Made by a program: the position numbers and the translations under genes
In this document: piece after piece, positions 16,350 to 25,153 of the stretch
Layout of the letters: each line of letters opens with the position of its first letter
Position numbering within the stretch: the first letter of the stretch is position 1
Notes under the pieces: model-generated
Database searches by the model: none
What the model saw: the letters and a program-made list of their open reading frames with translations, nothing else
Told to the model about the DNA's origin: nothing
NCBI RefSeq assembly: GCF_017874735.1
Contig: NZ_JAGGLV010000014.1
Location: 62,001 to 126,000 of the forward strand
Source of the DNA: Paenibacillus silagei
Lineage (GTDB): Bacteria > Bacillota > Bacilli > Paenibacillales > Paenibacillaceae
Direction: 5' to 3'
DNA: 64,000 bases

Positions 16350-18221
16350 TTATTCGCTCCAACTCACCAGCCGGGGCTTCGGGTCAAGGATGGACTGATA
16401 CTGCTCCTTCCAGCCGTACTCAGCATCCGGGTCCAGCAGCATATAACGCAGATACTTCTCCAGACGGAATTCCGGCTTCGACCAGCCAAGATGCTTCAGG
16501 CGCAGGTTGCTTAACTGATGGGGCAGCTCGAAGATATTCTCCGGCAGCCGCCCGCAGTGCTGCGGCAGATCATTCCAGGTATAGGTGAAGTCTTCCCGGT
16601 AACGGAGCAGGAACGGGCGGTAGCTCTGGTGGGCCTGCCAGTACATATCCTCGCGGTAGCTGGCCTCATCCCAGAAGTCGTAGAGCCGGAAGCAGAACAA
16701 GTCGCAATCCGCTGTCCGCAGCAGGGAGTCAACCTCCTCTGGAAAAAAGGACTCGAACAGCTCATCCCCGTCCAGATTAAGAATCCACTCCGGACGAGTT
16801 GCAACCACCGCCTCCCACTGCTGCTTGCGCAGCTCTGATTCATTATGGAAGCGGGAGACAGGATTCTGTATCAGGTGGAGCGGAATCCCCTCAAGAGCCT
16901 CCCGGCAGATATCGGCTGTATCATCTGTGCTTGCGTCGTCGATAATGACGGCCTCATCAATATACTTGCGGTGCTCCTCGAGCACCTGGCGCAGGAATCT
17001 GGTGCCTTCATTCTTGACGATCATCGTGAGGGTCAGCTTGGGCCGACGGGAAGCAGGGACTGCCGGGGTGACGGGGGACGCTGCATAAGCGGCTTGAGGC
17101 CTCTGCAGACCTGCTTCTCCGTCCCTGCCTGTGCTGGCTCCTTCTGCCGTCTCGCCTGCGTGAGCAGGCAGAGGCTCCTTGGACAAGCGCTGCCGGGCTT
17201 CGGCTTCGGTCCACAGCACATCCCACTGCGCTGCTGCCTCTTGTACTCTTTTGTCAGCAGGGGACGGAGCCGTCTCTACATGGCCCGGCAGATCAGCAGC
17301 GGCTGCTGTATCGCCGTCCTCCGGGACCGCTGCTTCAGTCCGGGCCCCGCATGCTTCATTGTCATCCCCGGCCATGGGCTCCCCTTCTGCTATAGAAGCT
17401 GCTTCCGCGCCCGAGGTGTGCCGGATGAACTCCGCGACCAGATCCAGATCACTGTCTCTGTAGAGGTGCAGCGCAGGGAAGTGGGTATCCACGAAAAGCG
17501 GAAGGCCGAGGGCCGCTGCACGGATGCAGAAATGACGGTCCTCTCCCCAGTAGGAGATATTTCGGACCCGGTCGTAGCTGATCCCGGAGCTGAGGGCTGA
17601 GCTGCTGATCAGCGTGCAGGCGCCAAGTCCGCCAACCTCATAGATTCCAGGCTGCTGCATCTTCAGCAAAAAAGCATAGAAACGGCGCTGAATCTCCTCC
17701 GGCGAGAGCTGCTCCCCCGGATGAATCTCCCACTGGTTGTATTCGTCATGCATCCATACCTGCGGCTGCAGCAGTGTATTTGGCTGCCACTGTGTCCAGA
17801 AAATCTCGGAGATAATATCCTTGCCTGTACCGATCAGATGCAGCAGCGTATCCGGGTGCAGAATGAGGTCCGAATCAATCAGGAACAGGTAGTCATAGCC
17901 GAAGGCCTCCGCCCGCCGGATCATCAGATTCTTGAATCCGGCCACCTTCCAGACCAGATTGGAATGCCAGACATGAGTATGCTCATCTCGGATATAGTCA
18001 TCATGGTAGCCGGAGGATTGCAGGAAGACGGATCTGCCGTTCCGGGCGAACTGCAGCAGCAGCAGGCTTGCGGCTTCATCCGGGTTATCGTCAATCAGAT
18101 AGAAATCAAGATCGATATCCTTCAGGTTCAGACGCAGCAGAGAGTTCAGGAATTGCTCCAGGATCGCCGGTTTTTGATGGATCGGGCTGCCCAGCAGCAC
18201 CCGGGTTCTATTCGGATTCAT
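16350..18221 (-). CDS. Two-domain glycosyltransferase (two GT2/GT-A-like modules)
   Basis: ATG 18221 is preferred, with CTGGAG eight bases upstream; a GTG nine bases earlier lacks spacing. The N-terminal module (about residues 5-265) is GT-A-like with the DxD-type motif LIDSDLILHPD. A low-complexity linker rich in Ala, Glu and Gly (about 270-395) follows. The C-terminal module (about 395-620) is a GT2 domain with TMIVKNEG, IIDDASTDDT and metal-binding NLDGDELFE. No membrane segment is visible, so it is probably cytoplasmic. Sugar donor and acceptor are unknown. It stands alone between terminators. Confidence 0.85.
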   Translation of the reverse strand: MNPNRTRVLLGSPIHQKPAILEQFLNSLLRLNLKDIDLDFYLIDDNPDEAASLLLLQFARNGRSVFLQSSGYHDDYIRDEHTHVWHSNLVWKVAGFKNLMIRRAEAFGYDYLFLIDSDLILHPDTLLHLIGTGKDIISEIFWTQWQPNTLLQPQVWMHDEYNQWEIHPGEQLSPEEIQRRFYAFLLKMQQPGIYEVGGLGACTLISSSALSSGISYDRVRNISYWGEDRHFCIRAAALGLPLFVDTHFPALHLYRDSDLDLVAEFIRHTSGAEAASIAEGEPMAGDDNEACGARTEAAVPEDGDTAAAADLPGHVETAPSPADKRVQEAAAQWDVLWTEAEARQRLSKEPLPAHAGETAEGASTGRDGEAGLQRPQAAYAASPVTPAVPASRRPKLTLTMIVKNEGTRFLRQVLEEHRKYIDEAVIIDDASTDDTADICREALEGIPLHLIQNPVSRFHNESELRKQQWEAVVATRPEWILNLDGDELFESFFPEEVDSLLRTADCDLFCFRLYDFWDEASYREDMYWQAHQSYRPFLLRYREDFTYTWNDLPQHCGRLPENIFELPHQLSNLRLKHLGWSKPEFRLEKYLRYMLLDPDAEYGWKEQYQSILDPKPRLVSWSE

Positions 18222-18375
18222 AGCAGCCACTCCAGAATAAGGTCAACATGATAGAACATCCCCTTGGATTCGCAAATAGTTGATATAAATTATATGTATT
18301 CGATATTTTTAGAGAAGTACCGGACTTTCCCCATTTTCCCGAAATAATCACCTGCATGTATAGAAGAGAGCCGTA

Positions 18376-18404
18376 TTGCCGTTTGCCCTGAGCTATTGTA
18401 CAAT
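18376..18404 (+). promoter_or_regulatory. Promoter of small protein and cyclophilin genes
   Basis: TTGCCG (18376-18381), a 17-base spacer and TACAAT (18399-18404) form a plausible vegetative promoter 48 bases upstream of the first start. Confidence 0.5.
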
Positions 18405-18452
18405 ACCGCTAATATATATAATCCCCGGAAGAGGGCTGGCAGGAGTGAGAGG

Positions 18453-18671
18453 ATGGACAAGCCAACGTTAAAAGTACAGCAATTGATCAATGTCCTCCTG
18501 GCGATGAATCCGCGCGCTGAGGTGTTCCTGCATATGGAGGGCGGAGAGCTTAGGCCGCTCGTGGACGAGGATATCGAGGAGATTTATGCGCCGCTGCATG
18601 CTGCCAAGACGGCAGTCTATATCGGTGTACCGGCAGATACTGCAGCCCGTGTAGAGGAGGAGGCGCCATGA
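18453..18671 (+). CDS. Small protein of unknown function coupled to cyclophilin
   Basis: ATG 18453 follows AGGAG by good spacing. The 72-residue acidic product has an N-terminal helix (KVQQLINVLLAMNP) and a short beta segment, with no signal peptide or recognisable motif. Its stop overlaps the start of the cyclophilin gene as ATGA, so the two are translationally coupled. The helix followed by AEVFLHMEGGELRPL suggests a small folded domain. No function can be given. Confidence 0.7.
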   Translation: MDKPTLKVQQLINVLLAMNPRAEVFLHMEGGELRPLVDEDIEEIYAPLHAAKTAVYIGVPADTAARVEEEAP

Positions 18672-19093
18672 AGCACGCTCTGATCCGTCTGGAGCAGGGA
18701 CCGGAGGTTCGGCTGGAGCTGTTCGATCAGGAAGCGCCGGGAACCGTAGCCAATTTTGAAAAGCTTGCGAACAGCGGCTTTTACAACGGTCTGGCCTTTC
18801 AGCGTGTGGTTCGCGGCTTTGTTGCCCAGGGCGGCTGCCCGGACGGCAACGGCAGAGGCGGCACAGATCCCATTCCCTGTGAGACGCAGGGGAATCCCCA
18901 TAAGCATGTGCGCGGGGCGCTGTCTATGGCGCATTTTGGACCAGGCACGGGGTCCTGCCAGTTTTTTATCTGTTATGATACGTTCGATTATCTGGACGGC
19001 TGGCATACGGTATTCGGCAGGGTTACGGAAGGAATGGAGCATGTCGATGCCCTGCGGCGCGGAGCGGTCATGCAGGAGGTCCGCGTCTGGTAA
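18668..19093 (+). CDS. ppiB: Peptidyl-prolyl cis-trans isomerase, cyclophilin type
   Basis: The 141-residue product matches the single-domain bacterial cyclophilin in length and motifs: TVANFEKLANSGFYNG, the active-site stretch FQRVVRGFVAQGG with catalytic Arg and Phe/Gln, MAHFGPGTGSCQFFI and the HTVFGRV loop near the C-terminus. It speeds proline isomerisation during folding in the cytoplasm and has no signal peptide. It overlaps the upstream small gene by four bases. Confidence 0.93.
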   Translation: MKHALIRLEQGPEVRLELFDQEAPGTVANFEKLANSGFYNGLAFQRVVRGFVAQGGCPDGNGRGGTDPIPCETQGNPHKHVRGALSMAHFGPGTGSCQFFICYDTFDYLDGWHTVFGRVTEGMEHVDALRRGAVMQEVRVW

Positions 19094-19114
19094 AGCCCAT
19101 GGTAAATTCATACA

Positions 19115-19143
19115 TTGAAATTCCTAGTATTCCGATATATAAT
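19115..19143 (+). promoter_or_regulatory. Promoter of oligopeptide ABC operon
   Basis: TTGAAA (19115-19120), a 17-base spacer and a perfect TATAAT (19138-19143) stand 47 bases before the binding-protein start. Confidence 0.7.
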
Positions 19144-19189
19144 GACTCAACAACGAGCGGGAATGCTCATAGACATGGAGGAAGAGACA

Positions 19190-20803
19190 ATGCGTAAAGG
19201 GATAACAGGGGTTGCTATTCTACTATTATTAACACTGATGATCAGTGCATGTTCGAGTGGGAATAACGCTTCATCTACCAATGCCGCACAGACACCGGCT
19301 GCATCGCAAGAGCCTGCTGCCGGCGAACCGAAGGATGGAGGCAGTCTGATTATAGGGGTCGCTTCCGATCCGGTAGTACTGAATCCGAACTATGCGGGTG
19401 ACCGTGTCAGCCTGACCATTGACCAGGCCCTGTATGCTCCGCTGTTCCAGGTGAACAACGGCAAGAAGACCTTCTACCTGGCAGACAGCCTGACACCGTC
19501 AAGCGATAATCTGACGTATACATTGAAGCTTAAGGATGGATTGACCTGGCATGATGGAGAGAAGCTGACGGCGGATGATGTGGTATTCACCATCGACAGC
19601 ATTCTTGATGAGAAGCAAAACAGCTTCCTGCGTGCCAACTTCCTGATTGGCGACAAAGCAATTAAGGCTGTCAAGGTCGATGACCTGACTGTGGAGTTCA
19701 AGCTGCCGCAGGTCAGCCCGGCTTTTGAAGCCACGCTGGTACAGGTATTCCCGATTCCGAAGCACATTTACGAGAATGAGACCAACATTGAGAAGAGCAC
19801 GAAGAACGCTTCTCCTGTCGGCTCCGGTCCCTTTAAGTTCAAGGAATACAAGGCCGGCGAGTATCTGACGCTGGAACGCTTCGACAACTACTTCGGGGGC
19901 AAGCCGCATCTGGATTCGGTCACTTACCGGATTGCCAAGGATACCAATGCTGCGAATCTGGCTCTGCAGAACGGCGAGATTAATGTACAGTATCTGGACC
20001 CGAAGGATGTTCCTACGATTCAAGCGACGAATAATTTTGAGATTCTCCCGTATAGCGAAGGCCGCCTCGCTTATCTGATGTTCAATGCGAACAGCGATAC
20101 CGGCGCCCTCGCCAAAAAAGAAGTCCGGCAGGCCCTGTCTTTGGCCCTCAGCCGCGACGAGCTGATTCAGACGGCGTACACTTCCAGCGAATATGCTGAT
20201 CCGGCAAAGTCCTTCCTGACTCCGGATGCACTATACTTCACGAACGATGTCCCTACCTTTGACAATGATGCTGCCAAGGCGAAGGAACTGCTGGCCACTG
20301 CCGGTGAGAGCAACCTGAAGCTCCGGTATATCGTACAGAGCGGTAACAAGGCGCAGGAAGCCATCTCGCTGTATGTGCAGCAGAAGCTGAAGGCAATCGG
20401 CGTAGAGGTTGAATTGCAGAACATGGATTCCTCGGCCTGGGTGCAGAAATTCATTGATCTGAAGGCGACCGACTATGAGCTGGCTCTGACCGGCTATATC
20501 ATGGGCTATGATCCGGATGCGTACCGTATCCTGTTCACTACGGACAGCTCGTCCAACTACTCGCATTATTCCAACAGTGAAGTCGATAAGCTGATGAATG
20601 ACGGTGCAGGCGAAGCAGATCCGGCTAAGCGTGCAGAGATCTACAAGAAAGCGCAGGAACTGGTAGCCGAGGATGCACCGATCTATCCTATCGCTTATAC
20701 CAAGACCGTGGTAGCCGTATCGAAGAACTACGGCGGTATTGATGAGGCTGTCCTGAAGCCGGTCGTCATCTTCGAAGACCTGTCCAAGATTTACAAGAAA
20801 TAA
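19190..20803 (+). CDS. Oligopeptide/dipeptide ABC transporter substrate-binding lipoprotein
   Basis: ATG 19190 is chosen because GGAGGAAGAG precedes it and the product then begins with a lipoprotein signal peptide ending MISA-C (Cys21). The 538-residue protein is a family 5 binding protein, with the typical LTYTLKLKDGLTWHDGEKLTADDVVF segment near residue 105 and the PVGSGPFKF motif in the middle. It captures peptides outside the membrane for the permeases and ATPases that follow. A hairpin after it may make it more abundant than the membrane components. Confidence 0.93.
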   Translation: MRKGITGVAILLLLTLMISACSSGNNASSTNAAQTPAASQEPAAGEPKDGGSLIIGVASDPVVLNPNYAGDRVSLTIDQALYAPLFQVNNGKKTFYLADSLTPSSDNLTYTLKLKDGLTWHDGEKLTADDVVFTIDSILDEKQNSFLRANFLIGDKAIKAVKVDDLTVEFKLPQVSPAFEATLVQVFPIPKHIYENETNIEKSTKNASPVGSGPFKFKEYKAGEYLTLERFDNYFGGKPHLDSVTYRIAKDTNAANLALQNGEINVQYLDPKDVPTIQATNNFEILPYSEGRLAYLMFNANSDTGALAKKEVRQALSLALSRDELIQTAYTSSEYADPAKSFLTPDALYFTNDVPTFDNDAAKAKELLATAGESNLKLRYIVQSGNKAQEAISLYVQQKLKAIGVEVELQNMDSSAWVQKFIDLKATDYELALTGYIMGYDPDAYRILFTTDSSSNYSHYSNSEVDKLMNDGAGEADPAKRAEIYKKAQELVAEDAPIYPIAYTKTVVAVSKNYGGIDEAVLKPVVIFEDLSKIYKK

Positions 20804-20824
20804 TCCGCCTCACAAAATAAGCAA

Positions 20825-20863
20825 GGCAAAAAAATAAGCTGGTTCCCCCAGCTTATTTTTGCC
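20825..20863 (+). terminator. Intra-operon hairpin between binding protein and permeases
   Basis: GGCAAAAAAATAAGCTGG (20825-20842) pairs with CCAGCTTATTTTTGCC (20848-20863). The 3' arm ends in a T-rich run. It may act as partial terminator or 3' stabiliser. Confidence 0.7.
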
Positions 20864-20888
20864 TGTTAAGAGCTGGGAGAAGCTGCGT

Positions 20889-21839
20889 ATGAGACAACTC
20901 ATCGTCCGAAGGTTGCTGCAAACATTGCCGATGCTGTTTTTTGTATCGGTGGTCTGTTTTACCATGATTAAGCTGGCTCCGGGAGATCCGGTGCTGTCTT
21001 TCGTGACGCCCAATATGCACGCTGATGATATTGAGCGCATCCGTCATAATCTGGGGCTGGATAAGCCTGCTTATATCCAATATTTCATCTGGATCAAAGA
21101 GATGGTCCAGGGCAATTTCGGGTACTCGCTGGTCAATCACCAGCCTGTGCTGGATCAGATTCTGGACCGCCTCCCCGCAACTGCGGGTCTGATGGGCAGC
21201 GCCATTGCCCTGGCCGTCCTGCTGGCCATTCCGCTGGGCCTCGTGGCCGGTGCGAACCGCAACCGCTGGGTAGACAAGCTAATCAATTTTATCGCTTATA
21301 TCGGCATCTCCATCCCCTTATTCTGGCTGGCTATCCTGCTGATGTATCTGTTCGCGATCAAGCTGCACCTGCTTCCAAGCATGGGGATGCGCACCATTGG
21401 TGTGGAATCGCCGCTTGATGTGCTGAAGCACGGGATATTGCCGTGTACGGTGCTGGCCTTCAGTTTCCTGTCCGGGTATGTGCGCTATATCCGCTCCAGC
21501 ACTATCGGACAGCTTAAGGAGGAGTATGTGCAGATCCAGTACGCTTTTGGCTCGAAGAAATCCACCATCCTGTTCCGGCATGTGCTGAAGCATGTACTGT
21601 TGCCGGTGATCACGCTGATCGGTATGTCGATGGGAGATCTGGTGGCCGGGGCGATTGTTACGGAAACGGTGTTCTCTTGGCCGGGGATCGGCTCCCTGGG
21701 GATGACGGCGGTGAAGGGGATGGATTATCCTGTCATTATGGGGATTACCCTGTTCTCTTCCTTAATGCTGATCTTCGGTAATCTGGTGGCAGATATTCTC
21801 TACAGCGTTGTCGATCCAAGAATCAAACTGAAGGGGTGA
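20889..21839 (+). CDS. Peptide ABC transporter permease, OppB/DppB type
   Basis: The 316-residue product starts at ATG 20889, after a GGGAGA site. It has an N-terminal helix followed by APGDPV, characteristic of OppB/DppB, and about six membrane helices. The EAA-like loop for ATPase contact appears as a segment around EEYVQIQYAFGSKKSTILFR. It pairs with the next permease to form the channel. Four bases separate it from the following gene. Confidence 0.93.
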   Translation: MRQLIVRRLLQTLPMLFFVSVVCFTMIKLAPGDPVLSFVTPNMHADDIERIRHNLGLDKPAYIQYFIWIKEMVQGNFGYSLVNHQPVLDQILDRLPATAGLMGSAIALAVLLAIPLGLVAGANRNRWVDKLINFIAYIGISIPLFWLAILLMYLFAIKLHLLPSMGMRTIGVESPLDVLKHGILPCTVLAFSFLSGYVRYIRSSTIGQLKEEYVQIQYAFGSKKSTILFRHVLKHVLLPVITLIGMSMGDLVAGAIVTETVFSWPGIGSLGMTAVKGMDYPVIMGITLFSSLMLIFGNLVADILYSVVDPRIKLKG

Positions 21840-21843
21840 CCTC

Positions 21844-22689
21844 ATGAATCGCAGTAAATGGAAAAATCTGCAGTCCGAGCTGTTTACGAACGGTCTGGGT
21901 GTCGCTGCTCTTGTTATATTGACGGTGTTCACCCTGGGGGCGGTCTTTGCCTTCCTGTCCGGGCATGATCCGAACGCCATGGATGCCATGGCCCGCTTGA
22001 CAAAGCCCGGGGCCGCGCATCTGTTCGGCACTGACGATTACGGCCGCGATTATCTGTCCAGAGCCTTATACGGAGGCCGGGTCTCGCTGCTGGTCGGGTT
22101 TGCCTCCATGGTTGTAGCCACCTTTGTGGGCGTGCTGGTTGGGGTGATCAGCGGATATTTCGGCGGCTGGATCGATAATCTGCTGATGCGGATGCTGGAT
22201 ATTATCATGTCGATCCCGTCCTTCCTGATCCTGCTGCTGCTCAGCGTCTACCTGAAGCCGAGCATCGGCAATCTGATCATTATTATTGCTCTCTTGATGT
22301 GGATGAATGTGGCACGTGTCGTCCGCGCGGAGACCCTGACGATCAAGGAACGGGAGTACGTGTTATATGCCAAAGCCTCGGGACAGAGTGCCTTCGGTAT
22401 GATCTGGCGGCATATCCTTCCGGGGCTGATACCGGTGATTATTGTAGGGGCGACGAATAATATTGCCTCGGCCATTATGATGGAATCGTCGCTCAGCTTC
22501 CTCGGCTTCGGGGTACAGCCGCCGAATGCCACGTGGGGGAGTATGCTGAACAGCGCACAGGGGTATATTGCCCAGGCGCCTTATCTGGCGCTGTTCCCCG
22601 GGCTGATGATCCTGTTTACGGTGCTGAGCTTTAATGTGCTGGGAGATATTTTGCGGGTCGGCTTTGAACCTAAGCTGATCCGAAGATAG
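21844..22689 (+). CDS. Peptide ABC transporter permease, OppC/DppC type
   Basis: The 281-residue product begins four bases after the OppB-type gene. The N-terminal segment HLFGTDDYGRDYLSRALYG is diagnostic of OppC/DppC permeases. About six helices follow, with the ATPase-contact loop around EREYVLYAKASGQS. It is the second membrane half of the peptide importer. Confidence 0.93.
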   Translation: MNRSKWKNLQSELFTNGLGVAALVILTVFTLGAVFAFLSGHDPNAMDAMARLTKPGAAHLFGTDDYGRDYLSRALYGGRVSLLVGFASMVVATFVGVLVGVISGYFGGWIDNLLMRMLDIIMSIPSFLILLLLSVYLKPSIGNLIIIIALLMWMNVARVVRAETLTIKEREYVLYAKASGQSAFGMIWRHILPGLIPVIIVGATNNIASAIMMESSLSFLGFGVQPPNATWGSMLNSAQGYIAQAPYLALFPGLMILFTVLSFNVLGDILRVGFEPKLIRR

Positions 22690-22703
22690 GAGGGCTTAAC
22701 ATC

Positions 22704-23714
22704 ATGACTGAACGGCTGCTGACTGTTGAGAATTTACAGGTTTCCTTCGCTACCCGGGACGGCGAGAATCAGGCCGTCCGTGGCGTTAGCTTCCATATTG
22801 ATGCGGGTGAGACCGTAGGCATTGTCGGGGAATCCGGCAGCGGCAAAAGCGTTACAGCCAAGGCGGTCATGTCACTGATCACACCGCCGGGGCATATGAC
22901 TGCCGGGAAGCTGGAGTTCCGCGGCAAGAGCCTGAAGGGGCTTACGGAGAAGCAGTGGCGGTCCTTGCGGGGCAACCGGATTGCGATGGTCTTCCAGGAC
23001 CCGATGACCTCGCTGAATCCGGTCAAGCGAATCGGCCAGCAATTGACAGAGGTTATCCGCAGACACCGGGGACTTGATAAAGCGGCGGCGTATACCGAAG
23101 CGGCGGAGCTTCTCCGCCAGGTCGGCATCCGTGATCCGGAGCAGCGGCTGAAGCAATATCCCCATGAATTCAGCGGAGGGATGCGCCAGCGGGTGATGAT
23201 CGCGATGGCGCTCTCCTGCCGCCCGGAGCTGCTGATTGCCGATGAGCCTACCACCGCGCTGGATGCGACCATCCAGGCGCAGATCCTCGATCTGTTCAAA
23301 GAGCTGAAGGAACGGGGAGATACAGCTGTTGCGCTTATTACCCATGATCTTGGAGTGGTAGCCCAGGTCTGCACGCGCGTCATTGTCATGTACGGCGGAC
23401 TGGTGATGGAGGAGGGGACGGTGCAGGATATCTTCTACCGGCCTCAGCATCCGTATACGCAGGGCTTGCTGCGTTCCATACCGAAGCGCGGCGGCGGTGA
23501 ACGTGAGCGGTTGATTCCGATCGAGGGCACACCGCCCGATCTGCTGAATCCCCCGCCCGGCTGCCCGTTCATGGACCGTTGTCCGCATGCCTTCGCCCGC
23601 TGCAGTGAACGTCCTCCGGTAGTCGAGTTTGCACCGGGGCACCGCTCGATGTGCTGGCTGACCGAAGGTACAGAAGAGAAGACGGCAGTTACTGCGGGGA
23701 GGGATTTCACTTGA
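22704..23714 (+). CDS. Peptide ABC transporter ATPase, OppD/DppD type
   Basis: The 336-residue ATPase has Walker A GESGSGKS, Q loop in VFQDPMTSLNP, signature FSGGMRQR and Walker B LLIADEPTTALD. The C-terminal oligopeptide extension contains the cysteine pattern CPFMDRCPHAFARC, which in this subfamily can bind an iron-sulfur cluster. It energises peptide uptake with the next ATPase. The stop overlaps the downstream TTG start. Confidence 0.94.
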   Translation: MTERLLTVENLQVSFATRDGENQAVRGVSFHIDAGETVGIVGESGSGKSVTAKAVMSLITPPGHMTAGKLEFRGKSLKGLTEKQWRSLRGNRIAMVFQDPMTSLNPVKRIGQQLTEVIRRHRGLDKAAAYTEAAELLRQVGIRDPEQRLKQYPHEFSGGMRQRVMIAMALSCRPELLIADEPTTALDATIQAQILDLFKELKERGDTAVALITHDLGVVAQVCTRVIVMYGGLVMEEGTVQDIFYRPQHPYTQGLLRSIPKRGGGERERLIPIEGTPPDLLNPPPGCPFMDRCPHAFARCSERPPVVEFAPGHRSMCWLTEGTEEKTAVTAGRDFT

Positions 23715-24652
23715 GCGAGCGCAAGGTGCTTGTGGAGGTCAACAATCTGAAGAAGCATTTCCCGGGGGGCAAGGATCTGCGCGGACGGGATAAGGGTGTG
23801 CTTAAGGCTGTGGATGGGGTCAGCTTCCAGATCCGTCAGGGCGAGACGTTCGGACTGGTTGGTGAATCCGGGAGCGGCAAGTCCACGGTCGGGCGCTGTC
23901 TGCTCCGTCTGTACGATTATACAGACGGTGAGGTGTTCTACGACGGGAAGCCGCTTGGCAAGCTGGGCGAGAAAGGGCTGAAGCCCTTCCGCAGGCGAAT
24001 TCAGTCAATCTTTCAGGACCCGTACTCCTCACTGAATCCAAGCCTGAATGTACTTGAGCTGATCAGTGAGCCGATGCGGATTCACGGTCTCTATCCGGGC
24101 GAAGAGCGCAAGGAAGCGGTGGCAGAGCTGCTGGAGAAGGTGGGGCTGAAGCGGGAGCATCTGTACCGCTTCCCCCATGAATTCAGCGGCGGGCAACGCC
24201 AGCGGATCTCCATTGCACGGGCACTGTCGGTCCGGCCTGAGTTCGTCGTCTGCGATGAGCCCATCTCTGCGCTGGATGTCTCTGTCCAGGCCCAGGTCGT
24301 TAATATGCTGGAGGATCTGCAAGCCGAGTTCGGACTGACCTATCTGTTCATCGCCCATGATCTGTCGATGGTCCGCCATATTGCTGACCGGATCGGCGTG
24401 ATGTACGGCGGCCGGCTGGTGGAGGTGGCTCCAAGCGATGAGCTGTACGATAATCCGCTCCACCCCTACACCAGAGCCCTCCTGTCCTCCATTCTGGAGA
24501 CAGACCCGATGAAGGCCAGCCGCAGAATCCAGCTGGAGGCTTACCCGGCTACGCGCGGGACAGAGGAAGCCGCTGCACTGCGGGAAGTGAGTCCCGGACA
24601 TTATGTGGCCGGGGAATATGCACATCAGCAGATCAAGGAGGAGATACAATGA
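23711..24652 (+). CDS. Peptide ABC transporter ATPase, OppF/DppF type
   Basis: A TTG start at 23711 overlaps the previous stop as TTGA and has GGGAGGG six bases upstream. The 313-residue product has Walker A GESGSGKST, signature FSGGQRQR, Walker B FVVCDEPISALD and the H loop AHD. The C-terminal tail is shorter than in the OppD-type partner. Its stop overlaps the start of the next, unknown gene. Confidence 0.93.
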   Translation: MSERKVLVEVNNLKKHFPGGKDLRGRDKGVLKAVDGVSFQIRQGETFGLVGESGSGKSTVGRCLLRLYDYTDGEVFYDGKPLGKLGEKGLKPFRRRIQSIFQDPYSSLNPSLNVLELISEPMRIHGLYPGEERKEAVAELLEKVGLKREHLYRFPHEFSGGQRQRISIARALSVRPEFVVCDEPISALDVSVQAQVVNMLEDLQAEFGLTYLFIAHDLSMVRHIADRIGVMYGGRLVEVAPSDELYDNPLHPYTRALLSSILETDPMKASRRIQLEAYPATRGTEEAAALREVSPGHYVAGEYAHQQIKEEIQ

Positions 24653-25095
24653 CAATACCGACTAGCAAGGTCAAGCTATCACAATGGGATGCCCTTCTGC
24701 TGGAATCGCTGCGCGCGCTGTCCGGATCTGACGAAGAGCTGCTGCGCAGAGTCAGCGAAGGGGATCTGCCGGCCGATGAGAGTAAATACGAGTTCGATTA
24801 CGGGCAGTTGTCTGCCCTTGCAGAGGAACAGCCGGAGGGATTCCGCCGGGCCGTTCTGGAAGGCTACCAGATTAAATACAATACCATCCGCGGAATCCGC
24901 AGCTGGATAGAGGTTGCGCTGGGTATTGAAGCGAAGCTGGAGCTTGAGGAGGGGCAGGAAGCGGTGGAAGCGGAATTAACGGAGGCTGAACGCGAACGGT
25001 TAGAGGATGTATTGTCTTACGGCTGGGCGGTCACAGGCGGGCCTGCCGGAGACGGCAGTACCGGAACGTACCGGATTGAGCCGATTCAGCGGTAG
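24649..25095 (+). CDS. Unknown acidic protein at end of peptide ABC operon
   Basis: The 148-residue product starts at ATG 24649 within the OppF-type stop (ATGA) after AAGGAGGAG, so it is translationally coupled to the transporter. It is acidic and largely helical, with no signal peptide or membrane segment. A central segment around FRRAVLEGYQIKYNTIRGIR is basic and hydrophobic, and a Glu-rich stretch follows. No family is recognised. Position suggests a role tied to peptide uptake or its control. Confidence 0.8.
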   Translation: MTIPTSKVKLSQWDALLLESLRALSGSDEELLRRVSEGDLPADESKYEFDYGQLSALAEEQPEGFRRAVLEGYQIKYNTIRGIRSWIEVALGIEAKLELEEGQEAVEAELTEAERERLEDVLSYGWAVTGGPAGDGSTGTYRIEPIQR

Positions 25096-25120
25096 CATCT
25101 GATAAGGGAAAGCCAAAGAC

Positions 25121-25149
25121 AGCCGCTCCAGGAATGGGAGCGGCTGTTT
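25121..25149. terminator. Bidirectional terminator between peptide operon and SDR
   Basis: AGCCGCTCC (25121-25129) pairs with GGAGCGGCT (25137-25145), followed by GTTTA on the plus strand. It lies between convergent genes and could serve both. Confidence 0.75.
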
Positions 25150-25153
25150 ACAT

